From contig NZ_JAATEO010000010.1 in NCBI RefSeq assembly GCF_012034245.1, positions 62,001 to 126,000 on the forward strand: a DNA stretch of 64,000 bases. Direction: 5' to 3'. Both the position numbers and the translations under genes were made by a program. Of the stretch, positions 45,701 through 55,284 are shown one piece after another. Position 1 is the stretch's first letter. Each line of letters starts with the position of its first letter. The notes under the pieces are model-generated. The model worked only from the letters and a program-made list of their open reading frames with translations. It was not told the DNA's origin and made no database searches. The stretch is from Micromonospora thermarum (GTDB lineage: Bacteria; Actinomycetota; Actinomycetes; Mycobacteriales; Micromonosporaceae).

Positions 45701-45871
45701 GGCAACGCCACCGACTGGGCGCGTAGCCAGCAGGCGTTCGAGGAGGGCTCGGCGGTGGTCACCACCGACACCGTCTACCTCGGCTTCGGCCTGGAGGGGC
45801 TCGCTCCGGCGGCCCGCGACGACCTGGTGAAGCGGGCGCTGACCCACCTGACGGGGGCGGCACGCCGCTGA
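42767..45871 (+). CDS. Secreted M14 zinc carboxypeptidase with long C-terminal region
   Basis: A 1034-residue secreted metallopeptidase. Seen: a signal peptide (MRRTRLAIAGVFTLVGALAL, cleavage after ANA near residue 28), a propeptide-like region to about residue 130, then the M14 domain: YASTQHAREWITPEM with zinc His and Glu near residue 184-187, VANPDGYDHTF, WRKNLRD, DLNRNFSYKWG, third zinc ligand in VNYHSAAQLLLY near 316 and catalytic Glu in GTLGFTPEMS near 387. The rest contains FN-/MAM-like regions (LELRFFTSYDIEPNWDYLIV-type, ISYVSDWGTQGLGVFLDDAR) as in immune-inhibitor-A-like peptidases. ATG has AGGAGG 4 bases upstream. A 14-bp hairpin follows. Confidence 0.92.
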   Translation: MRRTRLAIAGVFTLVGALALTTPANARPPSDPAGRDGLEVYVGTVNPDQLEKLRHAGVDLGHDHAGTDRSGQTRIETVLSKRQAARLAGQGVKLEVKKVRGKDASQALREQAAAGWSAFRSYSEPGGIRDEITATAARYPRLTKVETIGRSVQGKPILAVKVTKDAKKVRDGKRPAVLYASTQHAREWITPEMTRRLMHHVLDNYGSDPEITRLVDTTELWFLPVANPDGYDHTFTPGNRLWRKNLRDNDGDGRITTADGVDLNRNFSYKWGYDNEGSSPDPNSDTYRGPGPNSEPETKALDQLFRRVGFEFFVNYHSAAQLLLYGVGWQVSTPTPDDVIYEAMAGDDAHPAVPGYDPDISAELYTTNGDTDTHATVRYGTLGFTPEMSTCQAAAASDPDDEWRPEDCVSGFIFPDDEDLIAAEVAKNLPFALAVAKSTHDPDDPVSVVGRSTADFVVDAFDTSYGRNQQVASITRRALKNVRMHYTVNGSRPKTVSVREWQGGERYGDTHDDYYAELRGTVTGTRPGDRVEVWFSGSKPGAGKVTSDRFTYRVHDDIGGDVLVLAMEDVTGLSPAQGVTTAKYADEMAAALTAAGRTSDVYDFDAMGRTAPHPLGVLSHYETVLWETGDDVIPRAPGQVPGTAARSALETELAVRDYLNEGGKLLLSGKYALFAQAANGQYAYQPNGPAECTDADDATCLPLLNDFQQYWLGAYTYVSDGGTGAEGPYAVTGEDGAFAAFVGTLNAPGSAANQDHTASFLTTSSFLPRDQFPQFASSAPVGWVRPGAAPFDPRTGDWYLWSGQADESYKRLTRTIDLTGASNAELRFFTSYDIEPNWDYLIVEAHEVGSDAWTTLPDANGKTGTGTGDSCASGWVEQLHPWLGRYQGEDCSPTGTTGSWNAATGASNGWQEFVADLSTYVGKKVEVSISYVSDWGTQGLGVFLDDARVVVDGATVGETSFETDLGGWTVAGPPPGSAGNATDWARSQQAFEEGSAVVTTDTVYLGFGLEGLAPAARDDLVKRALTHLTGAARR

Positions 45872-45884
45872 CGGTTCCTTCCCT

Positions 45885-45918
45885 GGTGCGCCGGCGGTTC
45901 CCGGACCGCCGGCGCACC
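45885..45918 (+). terminator. Hairpin terminator after the M14 peptidase
   Basis: GGTGCGCCGGCGGT (45885-45898) and ACCGCCGGCGCACC (45905-45918) are perfect complements with a 6-base loop, 13 bp after the stop codon. Confidence 0.82.
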
Positions 45919-45966
45919 TGCCGTTTCCGGCCGCCCAGCCCGCCTGCGGTGTGGTGAGCTGGGGAC

Positions 45967-46896
45967 ATGGATCGAATCCGGCTCGGGCTGATGCTGCACC
46001 CGACCCGGGACGTCACCGAGGTGGTCGGCATCATCGCCGACTGGGTGGCCCGGCACCGGATGAGCCTGGCGGTCCGGGCCGCGGACCGGCACCGGGTGCC
46101 CGCCACCGTGGAACCGCTCCCCGCCGACGAGGTGGCGGCGACCTGCGATGCGCTGATCAGTATCGGTGGGGACGGCACCATGCTCGGGGCGCTGCGCTCG
46201 GCGGTCCGGGACCCGAAGCCGGTGCTCGGCGTGCACCTGGGCCGGCTCGGCTTCCTGGTCGAGGTGGAGCCGCCGGACCTGCCCGCGGCGCTGGAGCGGC
46301 TGGCGAACAAGGACTTCGTGGTGGAGCGACACAGCTGCCTGGCCTGTGACGTGTGCGGCGACGACGTCGTGGCCTTCAACGACATCGCGCTGGTCCGGCA
46401 GCCCGGCTCGGGCTTCGTCACCGCCACCCTCGGGGTGGACGGACAGCAGTACGGCTACTACCGCTGCGACGCGCTGGTGGTGAGCACGCCGACCGGGTCG
46501 ACCGCCTACAGCTACGCGGCGGGCGGGCCGCTGGTCTCCCCGGCGAGCGACGCGGTGGTGATCACGCCCTCCGCGCCGATGGCGGGGATCTCCCGTTCGG
46601 TGATCCTCTCCCCCGACGAGCACATCCGGTTGGAGCTGACACCGGGCTCCGCGCCGGTCGCGGTGGAGATGGACGGTCTGGTGATCCGGGACGCGGCCAC
46701 CGAGGGCGCGGTCGAGGTGACCTACCGCCGCGACGCCGGTCTGGTGGTCCGCCTCGACCCACGTCGTTACCAGGAGCGCAACCAGCTCAAGCTGAGCCTC
46801 CTGGACCTCCCGCTCCTCCCCGAACAACTCCGCGAACTGCTCCCCGAGGGCCTCCGCGAGCAGGTGAACCGCCGGGCCCTGCCACCCATGCGCTGA
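45967..46896 (+). CDS. nadK: NAD kinase
   Basis: A 309-residue ATP/polyphosphate-NAD kinase that phosphorylates NAD to NADP in the cytoplasm. Seen: LGLMLHPTRDVTEVV, the GGDGT motif in LISIGGDGTMLGALR near residue 67, VLGVHLGRLGFLVEVEP, AFNDIALVR (N-E/D motif), and VVSTPTGSTAYSYAAGGPLV, plus ITPSAPMAGISRSVIL. Length is standard. ATG 45967 has GAGCTGGGG just upstream. In most actinobacteria nadK sits by recN or tlyA; here it lies between two glycan-locus genes, which suggests the glycan locus has been inserted or rearranged around it, or that this is a second NAD kinase. Confidence 0.93.
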   Translation: MDRIRLGLMLHPTRDVTEVVGIIADWVARHRMSLAVRAADRHRVPATVEPLPADEVAATCDALISIGGDGTMLGALRSAVRDPKPVLGVHLGRLGFLVEVEPPDLPAALERLANKDFVVERHSCLACDVCGDDVVAFNDIALVRQPGSGFVTATLGVDGQQYGYYRCDALVVSTPTGSTAYSYAAGGPLVSPASDAVVITPSAPMAGISRSVILSPDEHIRLELTPGSAPVAVEMDGLVIRDAATEGAVEVTYRRDAGLVVRLDPRRYQERNQLKLSLLDLPLLPEQLRELLPEGLREQVNRRALPPMR

Positions 46897-47038
46897 ATCA
46901 TGAATCGGACACTAGGTCGGAAAAAGATGAAAACAGGACTCCGAGTGCCATTCTTCCGATAAGCAGGTGGGGGACGTACGTGGCCCCCTGACCTGCCGTA
47001 GGTCACCTCTGGGCCACGGACAGGACAGGGAGTCGTAC

Positions 47039-48910
47039 ATGCCGCCGGAAGTACAGCGCGTCCAACGAACGGGATCAACAACCGGCTGGGTCCGGGCGAG
47101 TCGGCGAACCGCCACGTTCCTGGCCGCCGACGCTCTCGCCTGGGTCGGAGGGTTCATCGTCGCCGCGTGGACGAGGTACGAGCAGAGTCTCACCGCCGAC
47201 CAGGCGATCAACGCTGCCGTGCTCGGAGGTGCCGCCGCCGTCCTGCACGTCGGCGTCAGCGCGGTACGCCGGATCCGCGCCGGACGCCAACCCCTCGGCA
47301 GCCTCGAGGAGGTTCGCGGGATCGCGGGAACGACAGCGTTCACCGCCGCGATCGTCCTGGTCGTGCTCCTGTCGCTCGACGACCGTCCGGCACCCGCCAG
47401 CACCCCCGTGGTCGGCGGCGCGCTGGCCCTGCTGCTGATGCTCAGCATCCGCTTCCTGTACCGGCACCAGCGGGACCGTGCCATGCGTCCGGACGCCCGC
47501 TCGGCGACCCCGGTGTTGCTCTTCGGCCTCGGCGAGGCGGGACAGGGCCTGGTACGGGCGATGCTGAGCGACCCGAAGGGCCGCTACCTGCCGGTCGGAG
47601 CGCTCGACGACGACCCGGACAAGCGCGACCTGCGCATCGCCGGCGTCCGCGTGCTGGGCGGCCGGCACGACGTCGCCGACGCGATTCGCCGTACCGGCGC
47701 CACCGCCCTGATCTTCTCCGTCGCCAACGCCGACGCCACGTTGATCCGGCAGATGAGAGAGGCCACCCTTCAGACGGGTGCCGCTTTCAAGATCCTTCCC
47801 CCCGTCCGGGACCTCGTGGACCATCGCATCACCGTCAGCGACGTGCGGGATGTCCAGATCAGCGACCTGCTCGGTCGTCGTCAGGTCGTCGGGGACCTGA
47901 CGGTGGACCACAACGGCCTCACCGGTCGTCGGATCCTGGTCACCGGTGCCGGTGGCTCGATCGGCTCCGAACTGTGCCGGCAGATCATGCGGGCCAATCC
48001 CGGCGAGCTGATGATGCTCGATCGCGACGAGTCGGCGCTGCACAGCCTCCAGATGTCACTCACCGGGCGAGCACTGCTGGACGGCCCGGAACTCATCCTC
48101 GCCGACCTGCGCGACGACGAAGGCATCCGACGGATCATGCGCGAACGCCGCCCGGAGATCGTCTTCCACGCTGCCGCGCTGAAGCACCTGACCCTGCTCG
48201 AGCGCCACCCGGGGGAAGCGGTCAAGACCAACGTCTGGGGAACCCTCAGCGTTCTCGACGCCTGCCGCGACGTCGCCCGGTTCGTCAACATCTCCACCGA
48301 CAAGGCCGCCGACCCGATCAGCGTGCTCGGCTACTCGAAACGCATCACGGAGATGCTGACCGCACACGCCGCGGCGACCTATCCCGGCACCTTCCTGAGC
48401 GTCCGCTTCGGCAACGTTCTCAGCAGCCGCGGATCGGTCGTGACCGCGTTCCAGCGGCAGATCGAGGCGGGCCAGCCGGTGACCGTGACCCACCCCGACG
48501 TGACGCGCTACCTGATGACGGTGCAGGAGGCGGTGCATCTGGTGCTCCAGGCGGCGAGCATCGGCCGGGACGGCGAGGCCCTGGTGCTCGACATGGGCGA
48601 ACCCGTACGCATCGACGACCTCGCGCGCCGCATGATCGCGCAGGCGACCCGTCCCGTCCCGATCGTCTACACCGGGCTGCGGCCCGGCGAGAAACTGCAC
48701 GAGGACCTGTTGGGACACGGCGAGTCCGACCACCGTCCCCTGCATCCCCTGATCTCGCACGTGACCGTGCCCGTTCTGGATCCCCTCGAGGTCAGTGGGC
48801 TGGACCCGTTCGACGAGCCCGAGAAGATCGTCGAGCAACTCGCCCGACTCTGCGGCAGCCTGCCTAGCACGGTCTCCCGCCACCGGGCGGGGATACCGCT
48901 GGCACGCTGA
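47039..48910 (+). CDS. PglF/CapD-like membrane nucleotide-sugar 4,6-dehydratase, copy 2
   Basis: A 623-residue near twin of the gene at 30101, with the same membrane N-terminus (LAADALAWVGGFIVAAWTRY) and two Rossmann folds (VLLFGLGEAGQGLVRAM, ILVTGAGGSIGSELCRQIM). By eye the two proteins agree over most of the soluble part, and both carry L-G-Y-S-K in place of M/Y-x-x-x-K. The N-terminal 30 residues differ. The upstream end GGGAGTCGTACATGCCG resembles GGGAGTCACACATGCCG at the other copy, so the duplication included the ribosome site. It probably makes the same 4-keto sugar, perhaps for a different branch or condition. Confidence 0.92.
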   Translation: MPPEVQRVQRTGSTTGWVRASRRTATFLAADALAWVGGFIVAAWTRYEQSLTADQAINAAVLGGAAAVLHVGVSAVRRIRAGRQPLGSLEEVRGIAGTTAFTAAIVLVVLLSLDDRPAPASTPVVGGALALLLMLSIRFLYRHQRDRAMRPDARSATPVLLFGLGEAGQGLVRAMLSDPKGRYLPVGALDDDPDKRDLRIAGVRVLGGRHDVADAIRRTGATALIFSVANADATLIRQMREATLQTGAAFKILPPVRDLVDHRITVSDVRDVQISDLLGRRQVVGDLTVDHNGLTGRRILVTGAGGSIGSELCRQIMRANPGELMMLDRDESALHSLQMSLTGRALLDGPELILADLRDDEGIRRIMRERRPEIVFHAAALKHLTLLERHPGEAVKTNVWGTLSVLDACRDVARFVNISTDKAADPISVLGYSKRITEMLTAHAAATYPGTFLSVRFGNVLSSRGSVVTAFQRQIEAGQPVTVTHPDVTRYLMTVQEAVHLVLQAASIGRDGEALVLDMGEPVRIDDLARRMIAQATRPVPIVYTGLRPGEKLHEDLLGHGESDHRPLHPLISHVTVPVLDPLEVSGLDPFDEPEKIVEQLARLCGSLPSTVSRHRAGIPLAR

Positions 48911-48914
48911 CCCG

Positions 48915-48956
48915 GTGGCGGCCGAGCCCGCGACAGCACCACGGCTCGGCCGCCAC
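48915..48956. terminator. Hairpin between the second pglF-like gene and pgm
   Basis: GTGGCGGCCGAGCC (48915-48928) and GGCTCGGCCGCCAC (48943-48956) are perfect complements with a 14-base loop, between convergent genes. Confidence 0.82.
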
Positions 48957-48978
48957 GTCCGGGACGCAACCGGCGCCG

Positions 48979-50621
<1,643 letters not shown>

Positions 50622-50625
<4 letters not shown>

Positions 50626-51854
50626 GGTTCCACCTTCTGGCCCTTGCCGATGACGACGATGCCGTTGTCGGAGACGGTGTAGCGCTGCCGGTCCTTCTCC
50701 AGGTCCACGCCGATCTCGCAGCCCTCGGGCACGTAGACGTTCTTGTCGAGGATGGCCCGGCGGATCACGGCGTGCCGGCCGATCTCGACGCCCTCCATGA
50801 GCACCGCGCCGTCGACGTGCGCCCAGGAGTGGACCTTGACCTTGGGCGAGATCACCGAGTTCTCCACCAACGAGCCGGAGATCACCGCCCCCGGGGAGAC
50901 CATCGACGCCACCGCCCGGCCGACCCGCTCGCCCCAGTGGTGCACGAACTTCGCCGGCGGGAAGGGGGGCTGCTGGCTGTAGATCGGCCAGTCGAAGTTG
51001 TAGAGGTTGAACACCGGGTGGACGTTGATCAGATCCATGTGGGCGTCGTAGAAGGAGTCGAGCGTCCCCACGTCCCGCCAGTAGCCGCGGTCCCGGTCGG
51101 TGCTGCCCGGCACCTCGTTGTCCTTGAAGTCGTAGACGTTCGCCTCGCCCCGCTCGACGAGCATCGGGATGATGCTGCCGCCCATGTCGTGCTTGCTGGT
51201 CCGGTCCTCCGCGTCCCGCTCCACCGCCTCGCAGAGGGCCTTGGTGGTGAAGACGTAGTTGCCCATCGAGGCGTAGATCTGGTCCGGCGCGTCGGGCAGG
51301 CCGACGGCGTCGGTGGGCTTCTCCCGGAAGGCGCGGATCCGGCGGCCGTCCTCGCCGACCTCGATGACGCCGAACTGGTCGGCCATCGACAGCGGCTGCC
51401 GGATCCCCGCCACGGTCACCCCGGCGCCGGAGGCGATGTGGTCCTCCACCATCTGCCGGGGGTCCATCCGGTAGATGTGGTCCGCGCCGAAGACGATCAC
51501 GTAGTCGGGCTGCTCGTCATTGATCAGGTTGAAGCTCTGGTAGATCGCGTCGGCCGAGCCGGCGAACCACCACGGGCCGCGGCGCTGCTGGGCGGGCACC
51601 GGCGTCACGTAGTTGCCGAGCATGGTCGACATCCGCCAGGTCTGGGTGATGTGCCGGTCCAGCGAGTGGGACTTGTACTGGGTCAGCACCACGATCTTGA
51701 GAAACCCGGCGTTGGCCAGGTTGGAGAGGACGAAGTCGACCATGCGGTACATCCCGCCGAACGGGACGGCCGGCTTGGCCCGGTCCGTGGTGAGCGGCAT
51801 CAGGCGCTTGCCCTCCCCACCCGCCAGGACGATCGCGAGCACCTTGGCAGCCAT
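50622..51854 (-). CDS. glgC: Glucose-1-phosphate adenylyltransferase
   Basis: A 410-residue ADP-glucose pyrophosphorylase, which makes ADP-glucose from glucose-1-P and ATP, the first committed step. Seen: [20 protein letters not shown] and [20 protein letters not shown] (nucleotide loop and catalytic residues), [55 protein letters not shown], and a C-terminal left-handed helix ([20 protein letters not shown]). A -10 TAGCGT on the minus strand (51861-51866) lies 6 bases before the ATG, so the mRNA is likely leaderless. Head-to-head with glgA/glgM. Confidence 0.97.
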
Positions 51855-51860
51855 GTCACG

Positions 51861-51866
51861 ACGCTA
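51861..51866 (-). promoter_or_regulatory. -10 hexamer for leaderless glgC-pgm mRNA
   Basis: On the minus strand TAGCGT is followed by CGTGAC and then the ATG at 51854. A spacing of 6 bases predicts a leaderless transcript. The two divergent glg promoters lie in a 95-bp gap. Confidence 0.5.
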
Positions 51867-51936
51867 TCGATCCGGCCGCCACTTCACCACTCGTACGGGC
51901 ACAGTTCCGCACCCGGTGCGGCGTGGGTTTCTGCAC

Positions 51937-51942
51937 TAGGGT
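51937..51942 (+). promoter_or_regulatory. -10 hexamer for leaderless glgA/glgM mRNA
   Basis: TAGGGT is followed by 7 bases (GCCGGGC) and the ATG at 51950. It fits the TAnnnT leaderless pattern. No clear -35 is visible. Confidence 0.5.
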
Positions 51943-51949
51943 GCCGGGC

Positions 51950-53158
51950 ATGACCGACGTCCCGCGGATCCGCGTCGACCTGCTCACCCGCGAGTACCCG
52001 CCCGAGGTGTACGGCGGAGCCGGGGTCCACGTCGAGTACCTGGCCCGCGAGCTGCGCGCCCTCGCCGACGTACGGGTCCACTGCTTCGGCGCGCCGCGCA
52101 CCGAGCCGGGCGTCACCGCGTACGCCGAACCGGCCGGCCTGGCCGGCGCGAACGCCGCGCTGCGCACGATGGGCGTGGACCTGGAGATGGCCGCGGGCTG
52201 CGCCGGCACCGACGTGGTGCACAGCCACACCTGGTACGCGAACCTCGCCGGGCACACGGCGAAGCTGCTGCACGGCGTGCCGCACGTGGTGACCGCGCAC
52301 AGCCTGGAGCCGCTGCGCCCGTGGAAGGCCGAGCAGCTCGGCGGCGGGTACGCGCTGTCCTCGTGGTGCGAGCGGACGGCGGTGGAGTCGGCCGACGCCG
52401 TGATCGCGGTCAGCGCGGGGATGCGGCAGGACGTGCTGATGGCGTACCCGGCGGTGAACCCGGACCGGGTGCGGGTGGTCCACAACGGCATCGACACCGC
52501 GCAGTACGCCCCCGACCACGGCACCGACGTGGTCGACCGGCTCGGGATCGACCCGTCCCGACCCAGCGTCGTCTACGTCGGGCGGATCACCCGGCAGAAG
52601 GGCCTGCCGTACCTGCTGCGCGCCGCGCGGGAACTGCCCGCCGACACCCAGCTCGTGCTGCTCGCCGGCGCGCCCGACACGCCGGAGATCGCCGCCGAGG
52701 TGGAGAGCCTGGCCGCGGAGCTGCGGGCCAACCGCTCGGGCGTGGTGTGGGTGGCCGAGATGCTGCCCAAGCACGAGGTGATCCAGGTGCTGACCCACGC
52801 CACCGTCTTCGTGTGCCCGTCCGTCTACGAGCCGATGGGCATCGTCAACCTGGAGGCGATGGCCTGCGAGACGGCGGTGGTGGCCACGGCGACCGGCGGC
52901 ATCCCGGAGGTCGTCGCCGACGGCGAGACCGGGCTGCTGGTGCCGATCGAGCAGGCCGGTGACGGGACGGGCCGGCCGCTGAACCCGGCGCGCTTCGTCG
53001 CCGACCTGGCCGCCGGGATCAACGAGGTGCTGGCCGACCCCGCGCGGGCCGCCGAGTTCGGGCGGGCGGGGCGACGGCGCGCCGTGGAGCACTTCTCCTG
53101 GGACACGGTCGCGCGGCGGACCGTGGAGGTGTACCGGTCGGTGGGCGCCGCCGGCTGA
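51950..53158 (+). CDS. glgA: Actinobacterial glycogen synthase / maltose-1-phosphate synthase
   Basis: A 402-residue GT-B enzyme of the actinobacterial GlgA type (TIGR02149-like; called GlgM in mycobacteria, where it makes alpha-maltose-1-phosphate from ADP-glucose and glucose-1-P). Seen: VDLLTREYPPEVYGGAGVHV with the glycine loop, VVHSHTWYANLAGHTAKLLH, VTAHSLEPLRPWKAEQLGGG, VVYVGRITRQKGLPYLLRAA, and VCPSVYEPMGIVNLEAMACE carrying the E-x7-E signature. It is much shorter and different from E. coli GlgA. The neighbouring glgE makes the maltose-1-P synthase activity the better guess. The start is supported by a -10 hexamer. Confidence 0.92.
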   Translation: MTDVPRIRVDLLTREYPPEVYGGAGVHVEYLARELRALADVRVHCFGAPRTEPGVTAYAEPAGLAGANAALRTMGVDLEMAAGCAGTDVVHSHTWYANLAGHTAKLLHGVPHVVTAHSLEPLRPWKAEQLGGGYALSSWCERTAVESADAVIAVSAGMRQDVLMAYPAVNPDRVRVVHNGIDTAQYAPDHGTDVVDRLGIDPSRPSVVYVGRITRQKGLPYLLRAARELPADTQLVLLAGAPDTPEIAAEVESLAAELRANRSGVVWVAEMLPKHEVIQVLTHATVFVCPSVYEPMGIVNLEAMACETAVVATATGGIPEVVADGETGLLVPIEQAGDGTGRPLNPARFVADLAAGINEVLADPARAAEFGRAGRRRAVEHFSWDTVARRTVEVYRSVGAAG

Positions 53159-53184
53159 CCCGAGCGCGAAGCGATCTCTCGCAG

Positions 53185-53190
53185 TAGGTT
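53185..53190 (+). promoter_or_regulatory. -10 hexamer for leaderless glgE mRNA
   Basis: TAGGTT is followed by 6 bases (GACGGG) and the GTG at 53197. The GACGGGG could also be a weak ribosome site for read-through from glgA, so both routes are possible. Confidence 0.45.
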
Positions 53191-53196
53191 GACGGG

Positions 53197-55284
53197 GTGA
53201 CTGGACGCTTCCCGATCGAAGACGTCTCCCCCGTCGTCTCGTGCGGTCGCTACCCGGCCAAGGCGGTCGTCGGCGAGCTGGTCCCGGTGTCGGCCCGCGC
53301 CTACCGTGAGGGGCACGACGCGCTGGGCTGCAACGTCGTCTGGCTCGGCCCGGACGGGCAGGCCCGGCCGTTCACCCGGATGGCCCCCGGGGAGCCGGGG
53401 CAGGACCGCTGGCATGCCACCATCCGGCCGGACACGGTCGGCGAGTGGACGTTCACCGTCGAGGCGTTCGCCGACCCGTACCTGACCTGGCAGAACGCGG
53501 TGACCAAGAAGATCGCCGCCGGGCAGGGCCCCGACGACCTGGCCAACGACCTGGCCGAGGGCGTCCGCGTGCTCACCGCCGCCGCCGAGCTGGTGCCCGC
53601 GGGCGACCGGGAGCGGGTGGCCGCCGCGGTCGCCGCGCTCGCCGATCCGGCGCCGCCGCTCCCCCGCCGGGTGGGTCCCGCGCTGGAGCTGGCCGACCTG
53701 CTGTGGGAGCACCCGGTCCGGGAGCTGGTCACCACCGGCGACGTGTACCGGCTCTGGGTCGACCGGAAGCGGGCGCTCTTCTCCGCCTGGTACGAGTTCT
53801 TCCCCCGCTCGGAGGGCGCGATCCCGGCCACCGTCGACGCGCCGGCCCGCTCCGGGACGTTCGCCACCGCCGCCGAACGCCTGCCGGGTGTCGCGGCGAT
53901 GGGCTTCGACATCCTGTACCTGCCGCCGATCCACCCGATCGGCCGGATCAACCGCAAGGGCCCCAACAACACGCTCGTCGCCGGGCCGGACGACGTGGGC
54001 TCGCCGTGGGCCATCGGCGCCGCCGAGGGCGGCCACGACGCCATCCACCCCGACCTGGGTACGCCGGAGGACTTCCGGGACTTCGTCGCGGCCGCCGCCG
54101 AGGCGGGCCTGGAGGTGGCGATGGACCTGGCGTTGCAGTGCGCGCCGGACCACCCGTGGGTCACCGAGCACCCGGAGTGGTTCACCACCCGCGCCGACGG
54201 CACCATCGCGTACGCGGAGAACCCGCCGAAGAAGTACCAGGACATCTACCCGCTGAACTTCGACAACGACCCGGAGGGGATCCGCGCGGAGATCCTCCGG
54301 GTCGTGCTGCACTGGGTCGGCGAGGGCGTGAAGATCTTCCGGGTCGACAACCCGCACACCAAACCGGTGAACTTCTGGCACTGGCTGATCGCCGAGGTCA
54401 AGAAGGTCGACCCGGACGTGCTCTTCCTCGCCGAGGCGTTCACCCGGCCCGCCATGATGCACGGCCTAGGCAAGATCGGCTTCACCCAGTCGTACACGTA
54501 CTTCACGTGGCGGACGTCGGCGGCGGAGATGCGCGCGTACTGCGAGGAGCTGGTGGCGGCGGTCGACTACATGCGACCGAACTTCTGGCCGAACACGCCG
54601 GACATCCTGCACGAGTCGCTCCAGCACGGCGGCCCGCCGATGTTCAAGATCCGGGCGGTGCTGGCCTCGCTGCTCTCCCCGTCCTGGGGCATGTACGCCG
54701 GCTACGAGCTGTTCGAGCACGTCGCCCGCCCGGGCGCGGAGGAGTACCTGGACAACGAGAAGTACGAGCTGCGCCCCCGGGACTGGGCCGGCGCGCAGGC
54801 GCAGGGGCGTTCGCTCGCCCCGTTCATCGCCACCCTCAACCGGATCCGGCAGGCCAACCCGGCCCTGCACCAGCTCCGCAACCTGGTGTTCCACGACATC
54901 GACAACCCGGCACTGCTCTGCTGGTCCAAGCGCGACGCCGACACCGGCAACACGGTGATCGTGGTCTGCTCCTTCGACTCGCACGGCGTGCAGTGGGGCA
55001 ACACCACGCTGGACATGCCGGCGCTGGGCTTCGACTGGCACGAACGGTTCACCGTGCACGACGAGCTGACCGGGGCCAGCTACGACTGGGGTCAGCGCAA
55101 CGCCGTCCGGCTCGACCCGTACCTGCAACCCGCACACGTGCTCACCGTGCGCCGCCCGGTCCCGCCCGCGCTGGCCCCACCGCCGGCCGCCGCACCGGCC
55201 GAGCTCACCGTCGAGGCGGTGCCCGACGACCTCTCCGGCGGCACCGCCCCCACTTCGAAGGACGAAGCCCGATGGACCAGCTGA
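53197..55284 (+). CDS. glgE: Alpha-1,4-glucan:maltose-1-phosphate maltosyltransferase
   Basis: A 695-residue GH13_3 enzyme that extends linear alpha-1,4-glucan using maltose-1-phosphate. Seen: N-terminal beta domain ([20 protein letters not shown]), [20 protein letters not shown], the nucleophile Asp in [19 protein letters not shown] near residue 383, the acid Glu in [13 protein letters not shown] near 412, and [16 protein letters not shown]. The maltose-phosphate pocket residues cannot be confirmed by eye but the GlgE-specific HTKP loop is present. Its 3' end overlaps glgB by 13 bp. Confidence 0.96.
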   Translation: MTGRFPIEDVSPVVSCGRYPAKAVVGELVPVSARAYREGHDALGCNVVWLGPDGQARPFTRMAPGEPGQDRWHATIRPDTVGEWTFTVEAFADPYLTWQNAVTKKIAAGQGPDDLANDLAEGVRVLTAAAELVPAGDRERVAAAVAALADPAPPLPRRVGPALELADLLWEHPVRELVTTGDVYRLWVDRKRALFSAWYEFFPRSEGAIPATVDAPARSGTFATAAERLPGVAAMGFDILYLPPIHPIGRINRKGPNNTLVAGPDDVGSPWAIGAAEGGHDAIHPDLGTPEDFRDFVAAAAEAGLEVAMDLALQCAPDHPWVTEHPEWFTTRADGTIAYAENPPKKYQDIYPLNFDNDPEGIRAEILRVVLHWVGEGVKIFRVDNPHTKPVNFWHWLIAEVKKVDPDVLFLAEAFTRPAMMHGLGKIGFTQSYTYFTWRTSAAEMRAYCEELVAAVDYMRPNFWPNTPDILHESLQHGGPPMFKIRAVLASLLSPSWGMYAGYELFEHVARPGAEEYLDNEKYELRPRDWAGAQAQGRSLAPFIATLNRIRQANPALHQLRNLVFHDIDNPALLCWSKRDADTGNTVIVVCSFDSHGVQWGNTTLDMPALGFDWHERFTVHDELTGASYDWGQRNAVRLDPYLQPAHVLTVRRPVPPALAPPPAAAPAELTVEAVPDDLSGGTAPTSKDEARWTS

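Noticed and set aside
42755..45847. A 1030-codon leftward open frame opposite the carboxypeptidase
   Set aside because: The carboxypeptidase has a signal peptide, ribosome site and all catalytic residues; the reverse frame has neither motifs nor a start context.
30101..48910. Composite transposon bounded by the two PglF-like genes
   Set aside because: The repeats are protein-coding paralogues with diverged ends, and no transposase or terminal inverted repeats are present.
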